Shown here: piece by piece, positions 1 to 13,238 of the stretch
Layout: each line of letters opens with the position of its first letter
How positions within the stretch are numbered: position 1 is the stretch's first letter
Source of the DNA: Saussurea involucrata
Taxonomy: Eukaryota; Streptophyta; Magnoliopsida; Asterales; Asteraceae
Length of the DNA: 64,000 bases
Assembly: GCA_033807775.1 (NCBI GenBank)
Contig: CM066327.1
Location: forward strand, 74,716,795-74,780,794
Direction: 5' to 3'
Made by a program: the position numbers and the translations under genes
The notes under the pieces: model-generated
Databases searched by the model: none
What the model saw: only the letters and a program-made list of their open reading frames with translations
What the model was told of the DNA's origin: nothing

Positions 1-1995
1 TGAAGTCTTCGTTCGGCACGAAACTAACGACAATCTAGAACCTAGAGTAGAGAAGTGTCGTTTCATTGGTTATCCCTACAAATCCTTTGGATATATATTT
101 TACAAACCTTTTGAGAACAAAGTGTTTGAAGCTAGAAGGGGAGCCTTCCAACAAAGGGAGCTCATTTCCAACGAGGATAGTGGGAGCAATATTGATCTTG
201 AAGAAATTCAAGAACAACCAATGATGAACCTATAGTTGACACTAGCCCTCAACCTGAGGTTGAACCACCTGTTGAGGAAACTAACATACCTCCACCACCT
301 CTTCGCATAACTAGTAGAGTTAGTAGAGTTAATCGACCTCCTGAGTTTTATTATGGTTTTCATATTACAGAGGAATGAGATACACTAGTCAATGATAAAA
401 CATTTGATAGTGCGGATGAGTCATCCAACTACACGGAAGCGATGGCAGGCCCTGAGGCTGCCAAGTGGAAAGAGGCCATGGAGAGCGAGATTCAATCTAT
501 GTACGATAACCAAGTTTGGAAATTGGTTGATCATACACCAGGTCACAAGACAGTTGGGTGTAAGTGGATCTTCAAAAAGAAGACCGACATGGATGGGAAT
601 GTGCACACATTCAAGGCTAGACTGGTTGCGAAATGTTACACTCAAACTCAAGGGAATGATTATGATGAAACCTTCTCACCAGTGGCAAAGATTAAGTCTA
701 TCAGGATATTTCTTGCCATAGCTGCATTTCATGACTATGAAGTATGGCAAATGTATGTAAAAATCGATTTCCTCAATGGGAAACTTGATGAGGATGTGTA
801 TATGGCATAACCTGAAGGTTTTGTACATACCGAGTATCCAGATAAGGTGTGTAAGCTTGAAAGATCCATTTATGGACTTAAACAAGCGTCTCGTTGCTGG
901 AATCTTTGTTTTCATGAAAAGGTCAAGGAGTTTGGATTTTGTTGAAGCGAAGATGAGTCCTGCGTATATGTTAAGGCTAGTGGGAGTAATGTTGTATTTC
1001 TAGTCTTGTATGTTGATGACATACTACTCATAGGAAACAATATTCCGATGTTGCAAGATATAAAGGTCTGGCTCGGGAAATGTTTCGCTATGAAAGATTT
1101 GGGAAATGCAGCATACATACTTGGAATAAGAATTTATCGAGATAGAACCAAGCGTTTAATTGTACTTAGCCAAAGTACATACTTGGATAAGATATTGAAG
1201 AAATTCAATATGAGTGAATCCAAGAAAGGGTATTTGCCCATGCAACATGGCATAAGGTTGAGTAAAGATCAATGTCCCAGCACTAGTAAAGAACTGGACA
1301 AAATGAGTCGAATTCCATATGCATCTGCTATAGGATCGATCATGTATGCCATGACATGTACTAGACATGATGTCTCATTTGCTTTAAGCATGGTGAGTAG
1401 ATATCAAGGGAACCGAGGCGAAAGTCATTGGACGGCTGTAAAGAACATTCTTAAGTATCTTCGAAGGACTAAAGATGTGTTCTTAGTCTATGGTGGAAAA
1501 GATGAATTACGAGTAACAGGTTATACTGATGCGAGTTTCCAGACAGATCGGGATGATTCCAGCTCGCAGTCAGGATGGGTGTTCTTGTTGAATGGTGGGA
1601 CCGTGACTTGGAAAAGTTCCAAACAGGACACCGTGGCTGACTCCACGTGTGAATCAGAATATATCGCAGCTAGTGAAGCAGCGAAAGAGGCTGCATGGTT
1701 GAAGAATTTCGTAGGTGATCTGGGCGTTGTACCAAGCATCAGTGAACCCATTGAAATCTTCTGTGATAACGAAGGTGCAGTCGCATTGACTAAAGAACCT
1801 AAAGACTATGGGAAATCAAAGCACATAGAGAGGAAGTATCACTTTGTGCGACACAAGGTTGCGGAAAACCAGATCGTGGTGAGTAGAGTGCCGACTGAAG
1901 AGAATCCGACGGATCCTTTCACGAAACCATTAACTCGACCCAAACATGAGTATCATACTGAATCCATAGGTGTTAGAATTATCAATATACCTTGA
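1..1995 (+). pseudogene. pol: copia pol fragment (IN end, RT, RNase H), broken
   Basis: The translation aligns with the pol of the complete copy (10390-12385). RT is visible with the YVDD active-site motif near 1006-1017, followed by the conserved MKDLG and LGI blocks; RNase H with a TDAS-type motif lies near 1525-1600 and the C-terminus has the family-typical KHIERKYHF and DPFTKPL blocks. Damage: a one-base deletion near 215 shifts the frame, and in-frame stops lie at 376-378 (TGA), 808-810 (TAA, a Gln codon in the other copy) and 943-945 (TGA). The last intact stretch is 1006-1995. Non-functional. It has more damage than copy 2. Confidence 0.9.
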
Positions 1996-2848
1996 ATGTT
2001 TTAGTTGTTAGTTTGATGTTTTAAAAACGTAATAAATTGTATTTGATTTGAAGATTATTATATGGAGATTATAATATATGCTGGATTGCGTCCATTTACA
2101 TTTAATTTATTATCGTGTTTCGTTTTGCATGTTTAGAACCAACTTCCTGAGTATTAATTTACTTAAACCTCCACAGTCAGTCATACTCCTGGAAGTAAGT
2201 AGTGATTCAAGACTGTCATGGAGTGGTAGAAGCATAGAGAATGCAACTAACACTCATGAGTACTTAATGGTGATTTGGGTATTGGAACAACCCGCACTCA
2301 AAAGTTTACTTCATGGATTAAGTCAGAGTAATTTTGAGATGATAATATTTTATGTTCTTCAAACGGAGATACATAGAGTTTTGCTCTAGGATTCTGTTAT
2401 GCTTTGGTGTGCTCCAACGCTGACCGTAACAGGCAGCTATACAGGGTATGTCCATGTATAATATGATGAGTAGAAATGAACTGTGTAGTCAAAGTTTATT
2501 TGTTCCTTCTGCCTAAACAGGAGAAGCGATATCCATGGGCCCCTCGATGATTTGGTGTTGACATTAAGTGTTTTGCCAAACCCTAACTAGAATTGATGTG
2601 TCCAATTGAGTAGTCTGATGAATTCAACACATATAGGAAATCGGGAAACATAATCTTGATCCATGAGATAGACATTTATCCATGTCTCAGGTTCATATGA
2701 TATCTTGTAGAACAAAGGAACATTAAATCACTTATTTTAGGACCGAATATTTATCAGAGTTCGGCAGCTGCAATGGATGGCTTGCTCTCTGCTGATTATT
2801 TGAAAGTGTTGAACCAAATAGAGTTAATAACTTGTCCAAGTGGGAGAC
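1996..2848 (+). other. copia 3' non-coding tail and polypurine tract (copy 1)
   Basis: Region between the pol stop and the LTR, repeated at 12386-13238. A 103-codon open frame (2078-2389) occurs in both copies but has no recognisable features and is explained by recent duplication. The purine-rich run AAGTGGGAGA just before the LTR at 2849 is the plus-strand priming tract. Confidence 0.75.
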
Positions 2849-3556
2849 TGTTGGATATAGTGTCCAGAGTCATTAACTATTGGTAATATTTCTAATAATA
2901 GCAGGGTCCTTTTGGGTTGCCTTTAAGACCCAAATAAACAATCAGAAGAATAAAAGGGAGTTAAAGCAATTAGTTTATTAATTTGTCATTTGATGATAAA
3001 TTAATTATAAGCTACAATATAATTAATTAGATTAATTATATAAAGTACAGGGACTAAATGATAATTGGATAAAATAGTTTTAACAAGCTTATCGGTTCAA
3101 GGGGCCTAGTTGTAAAATAGAGATAACTTGGTCGAGAAGCAGAAGAGGGGTTATAAATAAACTGCTAAGGGTCAAACCCTAGTTGGTTTTTTCAATCTCT
3201 CTCTGGTGGCCGTCGACCCCCTCTCTCTCTCTCCCAAAATCGTAAACCCTAATAAGGGTTTAGGGTTTAAGCCTCTTCTTAATTGTTGGCATTTGGTGTT
3301 CTTAAGTGTGAGCCACTAGAGGGATTCATACTATTGGTCCTTGACATCCAAGAAGCGAGATCAAAGGTTTGATTCGCCATTGTGGTTTTCGATAATCACA
3401 ATAAACAAGTAAGTGTTCTTGGTTCATTCTTTTGTAGTTAATTATCTATAACATATGTATCCTTGTAGGTTGTTAGTTTGTATTGCCATAGATGATATTT
3501 TAAATATGCTTCCGTTGCCTATATCATGTGGTTGTAAATTTGCTCAAAACCTTTCA
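2849..3556 (+). repeat. LTR of Tork-type copia (copy 1)
   Basis: 708 bp, begins TGTTGG and ends TTCA, followed one base later by the primer-binding site. TATA box TATAAATA at 3152-3159. Downstream of it are a CT-rich run and an inverted pair of telobox-like words (AAACCCTAA then TTTAGGGTTT, 3244-3270). Same sequence at 6226-6933 and 13239-13948. Confidence 0.9.
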
Positions 3557-3645
3557 GTGGTATCAGAGCCATAGTTCTTAGATATTAGCTCAAAAGTAGT
3601 TTCAATTTGATTTGCAAAACTGTTTGTGTTGGTTTAGGGTTGTCG
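3557..3645 (+). other. primer-binding site plus 5' leader stub after the LTR (copy 1)
   Basis: TGGTATCAGAGCC at 3558-3570 matches the initiator-Met tRNA primer site, followed by leader sequence identical in kind to 6934-7022. Similarity to the complete element stops after about 89 bp. So this LTR is at once the 3' LTR of the left element and the 5' LTR of a second, truncated element, the expected product of LTR-LTR recombination followed by deletion. Confidence 0.8.
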
Positions 3646-6225
3646 TAAATATGAGATACCGATAGACATTCAAGTACTTCCAACATTTTTTACCATGTCC
3701 TAGGGGTCGTTTAACTTGCCCCTAATGTCTAACCAAAAACTAATTATAGCCTTCCTCGAGTAATTAAACAATCTGTTCCATCACCAGAAAGACTTTGATT
3801 CTACTGAGTTGTTATCGTCGTCAAATATCATTTCTCACAATTCACCTGCACATGAACTTCATTTACATCAAAAAATATTTAGGTTTAAGATGTGAAATTT
3901 CTAAATACTCTTTTTTTTATCCGACCCTTGTGGAGGTAACCAAGTTTTTTGGTGAAGTAGAGTTTGTCTTCTTGCATTAGTGAGGATTTTATGTTTGCTT
4001 TTCTCCTTCTAACTTAGCCACCTGCAAATGTCAACCATCCAAACCATCAGACATGGTTAAGATAAAAAACACGATAAATGTGATATGATAGGTAAAATCT
4101 ATGGATGAAAGTTATGAAATAAGGCTATTTGAACCAAGTGAAAAAATTAAGAGACTGTCTTTTCATATGCCCATGCCACAATAGAGCAGGTAGTGTAAAA
4201 CCATTAGTCACTTGAAATGAGTCTCGGATATTCCGAGTCCTCTTGAAATCTAAAAATCTTTATTGCAATTCACGAAATGTTACATGATGATCTTTTTTGT
4301 GCTCTAAACTTACAAATGGTTGAAGTGGCCAAAATAGTTGGCACAACATAAAATTTTACATGCAGGTTCCACCATCAAACCACTGAAAGTTATGTCTTCA
4401 CTTCTCAATCAAATTGACATCAAAACACTATCATCAAACACTCAGTGAGCTCTAAAACCTTTTATGTAATCCTATTCCCTTCTTTTGTGACAATTTTGAA
4501 CTTGTAGAATAGAAAATCTATTCACTTTATGAAACCAACACCTTCTTTAGTTGGATATAAGAAACATCCCCATCTTATAACTATTAATTTCCAGCGAAAC
4601 AACAAAAAAACCAACTAACTTTAGCTTTTGATTTAACAACCCATTTTCCCTCATAAGGACGACACTTGCTTTAAATATGTACTTTTTCAAACACATAAAA
4701 GGATTACTTCAATTTTGTAATGTTTTCAAACGCATTTACTTTACATTTGTAATCTTTTCAAAGTTTAACATTGTAATTTGCAGCCAAAGAACCCTAGCCG
4801 CCCAGAACACATTGGGACCAATGACCATCTATGTTCTTACCTTTTGAAATGATTATTGAGACTGATGTATGTATATTCTGCTCTATCATTAATACCTTTT
4901 GAAGTGAATCCACATTTCCTATCGATTCAAGAAATTAGAGCAATTATCACGATATTACCGTATGCGGTATCCTATTTTTATCATTTTTTAAGATTTCTTC
5001 ATCATTTGATTTCAAAATTTACTACTTCATCCATCCCCTAAAAAAATGACTCCGCTACATTTCCTGATTCTGAAACTTCAACAAATTATTTTGTTAAACT
5101 AAAACGTTGACAAAAACAGTTTTAGTGATCAGAGTCCCGTAAGAATTCATAGCAGAACAAACAAACTCATAAATGCAAAGTGAAGTTCATACAGTTCTGT
5201 TGTCTGAATAGAACCATAAATGCAAAACCCATAAAACAAATCCTTTAATCGAACCAGCGAGAATGAAAGAGGTGAACTATTACCTTGAATCGGGAAGGAT
5301 GGGGGTTGAAGGCGTCGATAGAGAAGATTTAATCGCCAACTTGAAGGTTAAGGTGTCGATATAGAAGCTTTAATCGTTTGTCTGAAGGTTGAAGGCGTCA
5401 ATACACGCGATCAAAATCCCTGCTTTATGTTGTTTGAATAGAACCAGAGGATATCTGCCATAGAAGAACATAATGCAATCAAACTTGAAAAACAAAACAT
5501 GATGCAATAAAATAAAAGAAAACATCTAAAGAAAACATATCAAAGTTGTAAAAGATAATGCAATCAAAGGGGAAAAAGCTAGTTATTGCAACCATGACCA
5601 TAAAGTAGATACCTTCATTCATACTCTTGCATTCCAAGCCAAACAAAACACAAATGATGATGAAAATGGTAGTGTCCTACTATGAAAAATAAAACGCAAA
5701 TTGTAAATAAACATCACAAACAAAGCAAAAAGTAACAAAATATACAATTTTCACTCACATTATAAGATTCAGAATATTTACAAAATTCAAACGATTTATG
5801 ACGAAACAACATTTAAGCCAAAGTTAGACACATGAAAAACATGTGAAAAGATATATGTGCAAAAAAAATCCATTGAACTGGATTTCTAAGGCTTCAAAAT
5901 AAATAAAAAAACCAAAAGAACCTACGGATTGAAAAGTGCCTTCCTGATGTTGATTTAGTTTAGATGAATATGACATGAATTTTTAATGATTGAATGTAAA
6001 ACTGCTTTTTTGCATTAGCTTTTGAATTGTTTTAGAGCACATAAGAAATCACAATAATTTATCAAATTTAACAATTAATACTTTCAATGAATTTTATTTT
6101 TATTTTTTCATAATACTTAAAAATCAGTTATTATTCCTCTGTATATGATGTGATTAATTTAATTGATTTGTTTACTTGATTTATTTGTTTGCCCTAAATT
6201 TGATACTAAGATTATCCCTAAATTT
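3646..6225. other. AT-rich non-coding flank, first part duplicated
   Basis: No supportable gene. 3646-5368 recurs at 14038-15757 with small indels; 5369-6225 occurs only here, because the second copy is cut by the SIRE-1 insertion and the rest is missing. Short open frames at 3795-3980 and 4856-5041 have no recognisable content. Confidence 0.75.
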
Positions 6226-6933
6226 TGTTGGATATAGTGTCCAGAGTCATTAACTATTGGTAATATTTCTAATAATAGCAGGGTCCTTTTGGGTTGCCCT
6301 TAAGACCCAAATAAACAATCAGAAGAATAAAACGGAGTTAAAGCAATTAGTTTATTAATTTGTCATTTGATGATAAATTAATTATAAGCTACAATATAAT
6401 TAATTAGATTAATTATATAAAGTACAGGGACTAAATGATAATTGGTTAAAATAGTTTTAACAAGCTTATCGGTTCAAGGGGCCTAGTTGTAAAATAGAGA
6501 TAACTTGGTCGAGAAGCAGAAGAGGGGTTATAAATAAACTGCTAAGGGTCAAACCCTAGTTGGATTTTTCAATCTCTCTCTGGTGGCCGTCGACCCACTC
6601 TCTCTCTCTCCCAAAATCGTAAACCCTAATAAGGGTTTAGGGTTTAAGCCTCTTCTTAATTGTTGGCATTTGGTGTTCTTAAGTGTGAGCCACTAGAGGG
6701 ATTCATACTATTGGTCCTTGACATCCAAGAAGCGAGATCAAAGGTTTGATTCATCATTGTGGTTTTCGACAATCACAATAAACAAGTAAGTGTTCTTGGT
6801 TCATTCTTTTGTAGTTAATTATCTAGAACATATGTATCCTTGTAGGTTGTTAGCTTGTATTGCCATAGATGATATTTTAAATATGCTTCCGTTGCCTATA
6901 TCATGTGGTTGTATGTTTGCTCAAAACCTTTCA
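6226..6933 (+). repeat. 5' LTR of Tork-type copia (copy 2)
   Basis: 708 bp, TGTTGG to TTCA. TATA box at 6529-6536; telobox-like inverted pair near 6621-6646. The five bases before it are AATTT (6221-6225). Primer-binding site follows at 6935. Confidence 0.92.
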
Positions 6934-6934
6934 G

Positions 6935-6947
6935 TGGTATCAGAGCC
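6935..6947 (+). other. primer-binding site (initiator-Met tRNA)
   Basis: TGGTATCAGAGCC, one base after the LTR; complementary to the 3' end of plant initiator tRNA-Met, the primer for minus-strand cDNA synthesis. Confidence 0.9.
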
Positions 6948-8326
6948 ATAGTTATTAGATATTAGCTCTAAAGTAGTTTCAATTTGATTTGCAAAACTGT
7001 TTGTGTTGGTTTAGGGTTTTCGAAATTTAGGGTTTGAGGTTACAAAATCGATTTTAAAAATTTTTGCGGCCATTGGATTGCTTAATCCCTAAGTTAGGGT
7101 TTCATGGTCATAACCTCAAAACCTAATATTTTTGGAAACTAAAACTTTTTACTTGCATAAAAAGTTTTGTATTATTAGCTATTAAGTTTTATCGAAATCC
7201 CTAAAGGGTATAGGGTAGTCGTTTTTTTATGCAATGTTATACCCTAATTGTTTTTGGCTAGTTTTCTAACTTGCCTAAAAAAACACCAAATATTGAGTTT
7301 TGGCAAATATTGAATAGATAATCTTACATATTCTCTTACCTTATATAAATACATTTAAAGTTTGAATAACATTGTAAGATAAATATTAACATTATTTATA
7401 TAGTGAATATAAATTGTATGTCAAATATTTACATTAATTATTAGCATGTGTCTTTACATGTTTAATTGGAATTAATTATGGAAACGATTATATTAATTAT
7501 TAAATGTGTCCTCACATGGTTAATTAGAATTAATTAGATAATCATAATTTTAAATTGTTTAAAATTCCATTCAATTTATATATATATTAGACCTTAATTA
7601 TATATATAAAATTAAATTATACATTGATAGTCAAACCGAGACTAGGCGTACTCACTATAAGCACTCTAAGGGGGTTTAAGGAGGTTACCTATAATACTGT
7701 TGCCGAATGAGTCAATGGTTTTTAAAACGCCCTGCGTTACCATACTCACCGCCTCTTGTGTGGACTAGTGGAATTACCGAAAAGGTTTGATAGGTCAATG
7801 TGACAAGTTAAAAGTATTAACTATGAAGTATAAAACCAAAATCCCGTTTTAGATATACTAAGAAATGTGAAAGTTTTATGCTACCCATGAGAAGAACACA
7901 CATATTCTTATAGTTTGTTAACGGAGCGTGTGCGGTTTGCCGGCACGTTAATGTGAAACTATAGTCGAAAATGATGTGGCGCTCGTGATTCTCAAGCGTA
8001 CTTGAGCCGAGGGGTCCATGTGTTTTTGCATGGTCGATTCACCATCTAGTTTGTGATCCTCAGCATCCCAGTCACAAATAGAAGATAAGCATAATCGAGA
8101 TTAACATGCCATTGACATAAGTCAATGAATCTCAAAAGACCTAGGAGTTTCATAGTGAATGAAATTAACAAATAGCATTTGTTTACCTAAATAACCTTGT
8201 GATGCGATTACGACATCCCTTTTCGCATCATACAGTAAAATATGGATCCTAGCCTTGTTAAATATTTTTGGATAATTATTTTTTAAGGGTTAAATATCAA
8301 ACTAACTAAAAAAACTATATCTACAG
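6948..8326 (+). other. copia 5' untranslated leader
   Basis: About 1.4 kb with no supportable ORF, between the primer site and the gag start. AT-rich in the first half; an expected place for packaging and dimerisation signals, but none can be recognised by eye. Confidence 0.6.
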
Positions 8327-11300
8327 ATGGATAAAAATATTCCTCCTCCTCCTCCTCCTACTCACTCAACATCCAACCTTACGTTACTCTCTATCCTAAG
8401 TAAAGATAAGATGACTGGGCCAAACTACTTGGATTGGATTCGTGCCTTGAGAATTGCCTTGAGGTACGAAGACAAAGAATATTTGCTCGACGAGGATCTT
8501 CCTATACTTAATGATGATGCAAGCCCTGAAGCAGTAACTGAATATAACAAGCAATTCGCGGAATCCACAAAAGTCGCGTGTCTCATGTTGGCGTCCATGT
8601 CCCCGGAACTTCAAAAGAGTTTCGAGAACATGGGGGCGTTTGAACTAAATGAGCAGCTTCGTGAAATGTTTCAGGAGCAAGCGAGGCAAGAAAGGTTCCA
8701 AGTCGTAAAATCGCTTGTGGAATGTAAGCAACAGGACGGTGCCCCTGTATGTGCGCATGTGTAAAAGTTGAAAGCGTACATTGACAGGTTAGGTAATCCA
8801 GGTGTCGATTTCCCAATAGAGCTTGCCATTGACATGGTGCTAAACTCTCTTAGTGGGGCATATAAACAGTTCATAGTGAACTTTAATATGAACAATATGG
8901 ACAAGACCTTGATGGAGCTCCATGGCATGTTGAGATCTGCTGAAGCAAGTATTGGTAAGACCCAAAGTGCTCACTCAACTGCTCCTGTCCTGGCCATTAG
9001 GGAAGGTGGCTGTAAGAAGAAGAAAGTTTCTCATCCCAAAGGGAAGGGAAAGGCTAAAGTTGTTCCTCGCAACAAAGGCCTTAAGAGAAAAACTGATTCT
9101 TCTGACATACCGCCCATAAGTGACCCTAAAGAGGCCATATGCTTTTACTGTCAAGAAAGGGGCCATTGGAAGAGAAGTTGCACAAAATATCTAGAGGACT
9201 TGACAATGAACAAGGTCAAAGGGTGTGGCACCTCAGGTATTTTTACAATTGAACTCCATAGTACTTCGATTTCTAACTCTTGGGTCCTTGATACGGGATG
9301 TGGTACTCACATTTGCTCTAATTTCCAGGGACTAAAGGGAAGTAGGACGATGAAGCATGGGGAGCTGAATATGATCATGGGAAACAGGATGACTGCCGCT
9401 GTTACCAAGATTGGAGATTTTGAGCTCGTGCTTAGTAGTGGTTTTTCAATAAAGTTATTAGATTGTTGCTACTCGCCGGAAATGGCTCGAAACATTATTT
9501 CTTTTCATGCATTGTACAAGGATGGTTTTGAATTTCAATTTGATAATAATAATGGTTGCATTTTGGTTTATAAACATGGTTGTTTTTATTTTAAAGCCTC
9601 TCCTTGTAATGGCGTGTATGAAAGCGTGATTTGTGTTGGTAGAAATAATAATAACTTAACTCTAAATGTTGGTTCCTCCAATAGTGAATTGGATAAATCG
9701 TCGTTATGGCATCATCGTCTTGGCCACATAAACAAGAAACGCATCGCCAAGCTCCAATCGGACGGGATCTTGGAACCATTTGGCTTAAAGTCGGATGAAG
9801 AATGCGAATCTTGCTTACTAGGCAAGATGACAAAAGCACCTTTCAAAGGAAAAATGGAAAGGGGTAAGGATCTGTTGGACTTAATCCACACAGATGTATG
9901 TGGACCGTTCAGATCTGCCACGAGAAACGGTGAGAGATACTTTGTTACCTTTACTGACGATTTCAGTAGATATGGATTTATCTATTTGATGAAAAACAAA
10001 TCGGCCACCTTTGAAGTGTTCAAAGGATTCAAAAACGAAGTAGAAAACCAACTGGGCAAGAAGATCAAGATGCTCCGGTCCGACAGGGGTAGATAATACT
10101 TGAGTCATGAATTCTACGACTATCTAAGGGATTGTGGAATAGTTTCGCAATTATCTCCTCCTAGAACACCACAACTCAATGGTGTTGCTGACAGAAGAAA
10201 TCGAACGCTACTTGATATGGTTCGGTCCATGATGAGTCGTGCTACACTTCCAATATTGTTCTGGGGCTATGCCTTAGAAACTGCAGCTCATATCTTAAAC
10301 CTCGTTCCAACTAAGAAGGTTGCAAAGACACCCTCTGAAATGGGGACTGGGACTCGTCCCTCGTTAGCACATATAAAGGTCTGGGGTTGTGAAGTATTCG
10401 TTCGGCGCGAAACTAACGACAAGCTAGAACCTAGATCAGAGAAGTGTCGGTTAATTGGTTATCCCTACAAATCCTTTGGATATATATTTTACAAACCTTC
10501 TGAGAACAAAGTGTTTGTAGCTAGAAGGGGAGTCTTCTAAGAAAGGGAGCTCATTTCCAAAGAGGATAGTGGGAACAGTATTGATCTTGAAGAAATTCAA
10601 GAAACAACCAATGATGAACCTATAGTTGACACTAGCCCTCAACATGAGGTTGAACCACCTGTTGAGGAAACTAACATACCTCCACCACCTCTTCGCAGAA
10701 CTAGTAGAGTTAGTAGAGTTAATCGACCTCCTGAGTTTTATTATGGTTTTCATATTACAAAGGAAGGAGATACACTAGTCAATGATAAAACATTTGATAG
10801 TGCGGATGAGCCATCCAACTACAAGGAAGCGATGGCAGGCCCTGAGGCTGCCAAGTGGAAAGAGGCCATGGAGAGCGAGATTCAATCTATGTACGATAAC
10901 CAAGTTTGGAAATTGGTTGATCATACACCAGGTCGCAAGACAGTTGGGTGTAAGTGGATCTTCAAAAAGAAGACCGACATGGATGGGAATGTGCACACAT
11001 TCAAGGCTAGACTGGTTGCGAAAGGTTACACTCAAACTCAAGGGATTGATTATGATGAAACCTTCTCACCAGTGGCAAAGATTAAGTCTATCAGGATATT
11101 GCTTGCCATAGCTGCATTTCATGACTATGAAGTATGGCAAATGTATGTAAAAACCGCTTTCCTCAATGGGAAACTTGATGAGGATGTGTATATGGCACAA
11201 CCTGAAGGTTTTGTACATACCGAGTATCCAGATAAGGTGTGTAAGCTTGAAAGATCCATTTATGGACTTAAACAAGCGTCTCGTAGCTGGAGACTTTGTT

Positions 11301-12385
11301 TTCATGGAAAGGTCAAGGAGTTTGGATTTTCTCGAAGCGAAGATGAGTCCTGCGTATACGTTAAGGCTAGTGGGAGTAATGTTGTATTTCTAGTCTTGTA
11401 TGTTGATGACGTACTACTCATAGGAAACGATATTTCGATGTTGCAAGATGTAAAGGTCTGGCTCGGGAAATGTTTCGCTATGAAAGATTTGGGAAATGCA
11501 GCATACATACTTGGAATAAGAATTTATCGAGATAGAACCAAACGTTTAATTGGACTTAGCCAAAGTACATACTTGGATAAGATATTGAAGAAATTCAATA
11601 TGAGTGAATCCAAGAAAGGGTATTTGCCCATGCAACATGGCATAAGATTGAGTAAAGATCAATGTCCCAGCACTAGTAAAGAACTGGACAGAATGAGTCG
11701 AATTCCATATGCATCTGCTATAGGATCGATCATGTATGCCATGACATGTACTAGACCCGATGTCTCATTTGCTTTAAGCATGGTGAGTAGATATCAAGGG
11801 AACCCAGGCGAAAGTCATTGGACGGCTGTAAAGAACATTCTTAAGTATCTTCGAAGGACTAAAGATGTGTTCTTAGTCTATGGTGGAAAAGATGAATTAC
11901 GAGTAACAGGTTATACTGATGCGAGTTTCCAGACAGATCGGGATGATTCCAGCTCGCAGTCAGGATGGGTGTTCTTGTTGAATGGTGGGACCGTGACTTG
12001 GAAAAGTTCCAAACAGGACACCGTGGCTGACTCCACGTGTGAATCAGAATATATCGCAGCTAGTGAAGCAGCGAAAGAGGCTGCATGGTTGAAGAATTTC
12101 GTAGGTGATCTGGGCGTTGTACCAAGCATCAGTGAACCCATTGAAATCTTCTGTGATAACGAAGGTGCAGTCGCATTGACTAAAGAACCTAAAGACTATG
12201 GGAAATCAAAGCACATAGAGAGGAAGTATCACTTTGTGCGACACAAGGTTGCGGAAAACCAGATCATGGTGAGTAGAGTGCCGACTGAAGAGAATCCGAC
12301 AGATCCTTTCATGAAAGCATTAACTCGACCCAAACATGAGTATCATACTGAAGCCATAGGTGTTAGAATTATCAATATACCTTGA
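8327..12385 (+). pseudogene. gag-pol: Tork-type copia gag-pol polyprotein, three in-frame stops
   Basis: One reading frame of about 1352 codons with no frameshift, interrupted only at 8762-8764, 10094-10096 and 10538-10540 (all TAA). Order: gag (copia-type Gag domain, residues ~30-230), zinc knuckle CFYCQERGHWKRSC (~272), aspartic protease with a DTG motif (D ~322), integrase HHCC zinc domain (~463-500) and catalytic Asp ~523 and ~586, RT with YVDD (~1026), RNase H (~1195 on). The third integrase catalytic residue, normally Glu in the GVAERRNR block, is Asp here (codon 10190-10192). Start chosen at the ATG before a proline run, the first in the frame. Inactive as it stands. Confidence 0.92.
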
Positions 12386-13238
12386 ATGTTTTAGTTGTTA
12401 GTTTGATGTATTAAAAACGTAATAAATTGTATTTGATATGGAGATTATTATATGGAGATTATAATATATGCTGGATTGCGTCCATTTACATTTAATTTAT
12501 TATCGTGTTTCGTTTTGCATGTTTAGAACCAACTTCCTGAGTATTAGATTACTTAAACCTCCACAGTCAGTCATAATCCTAGAAGTAAGTAGTGATTCAA
12601 GACTGTCATGGAGTGGTAGAAGCATAGAGAATGCAACTAACACTCATGAGTACTTAATGGAGATTTGGGTATTGGAACAACCCGCACTCAAAAGTTTACT
12701 TCATGGATTAACTCAGAGTAATTTTGAGATGATAATATTTTATGTTCTTCAAACGGAGATACATAGAGTTTTGCTCTAGGATTCTGTTATGCTTTGGTGT
12801 GCTCCAACGCTGACCGTAACTGGCAGCTATACAGGGTATGTCCATGTATAATATGATGAGTAGAAATGAACTGTGTAGTCAAAGTATATTTGTTCCTTCT
12901 GGCTAAACAGGAGAAGCGATATCCATGGGCCCCTCGATGATTTGGTGTTGACATTAAGTGTTTGGCCAAACCCTGACTAGAATTGATGTGTCCAATTGAG
13001 TAGTCTGATGAATTCAACACATATCGGAAATCGGGAAACATAATCTTGATTCATGAGATAGACATTTATCCATGTCTCAGGTTCATATGATATCTTGTAG
13101 AACAAAGGAACATTAAATCACTTATTTTAGGACCGAATCTTTATCAGAGTTCGGCAGCTGCAATGGATGGCTTGCTCTATGCTGATTATTTGAAAGTGTT
13201 GAACCAAATAGAGTTAATAACTTGTCCAAGTGGGAGAC
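12386..13238 (+). other. copia 3' non-coding tail and polypurine tract (copy 2)
   Basis: Counterpart of 1996-2848. Ends with the purine run AAGTGGGAGA next to the 3' LTR. No supportable gene. Confidence 0.75.

Larger units (their letters stand above)
1..3556 (+). mobile_element. Tork-type Ty1/copia element, 3' part (copy 1)
   Basis: The 3' half of a copia retrotransposon entering from the left edge: integrase end, reverse transcriptase, RNase H, a ~850 bp non-coding tail with polypurine tract, and one LTR. It matches 10390-13948 over its whole length with scattered substitutions, so it is the first copy of a tandem duplication. Clade assignment (Tork/Angela group) rests on the RT and RNase H wording and is inference. 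The 5' part lies outside the window. Confidence 0.85.

Noticed and set aside
2078..2389. 103-codon ORF conserved at 12468-12779
   Set aside because: Conservation is explained by the recent tandem duplication; no motif, odd composition, lies in the element 3' tail.
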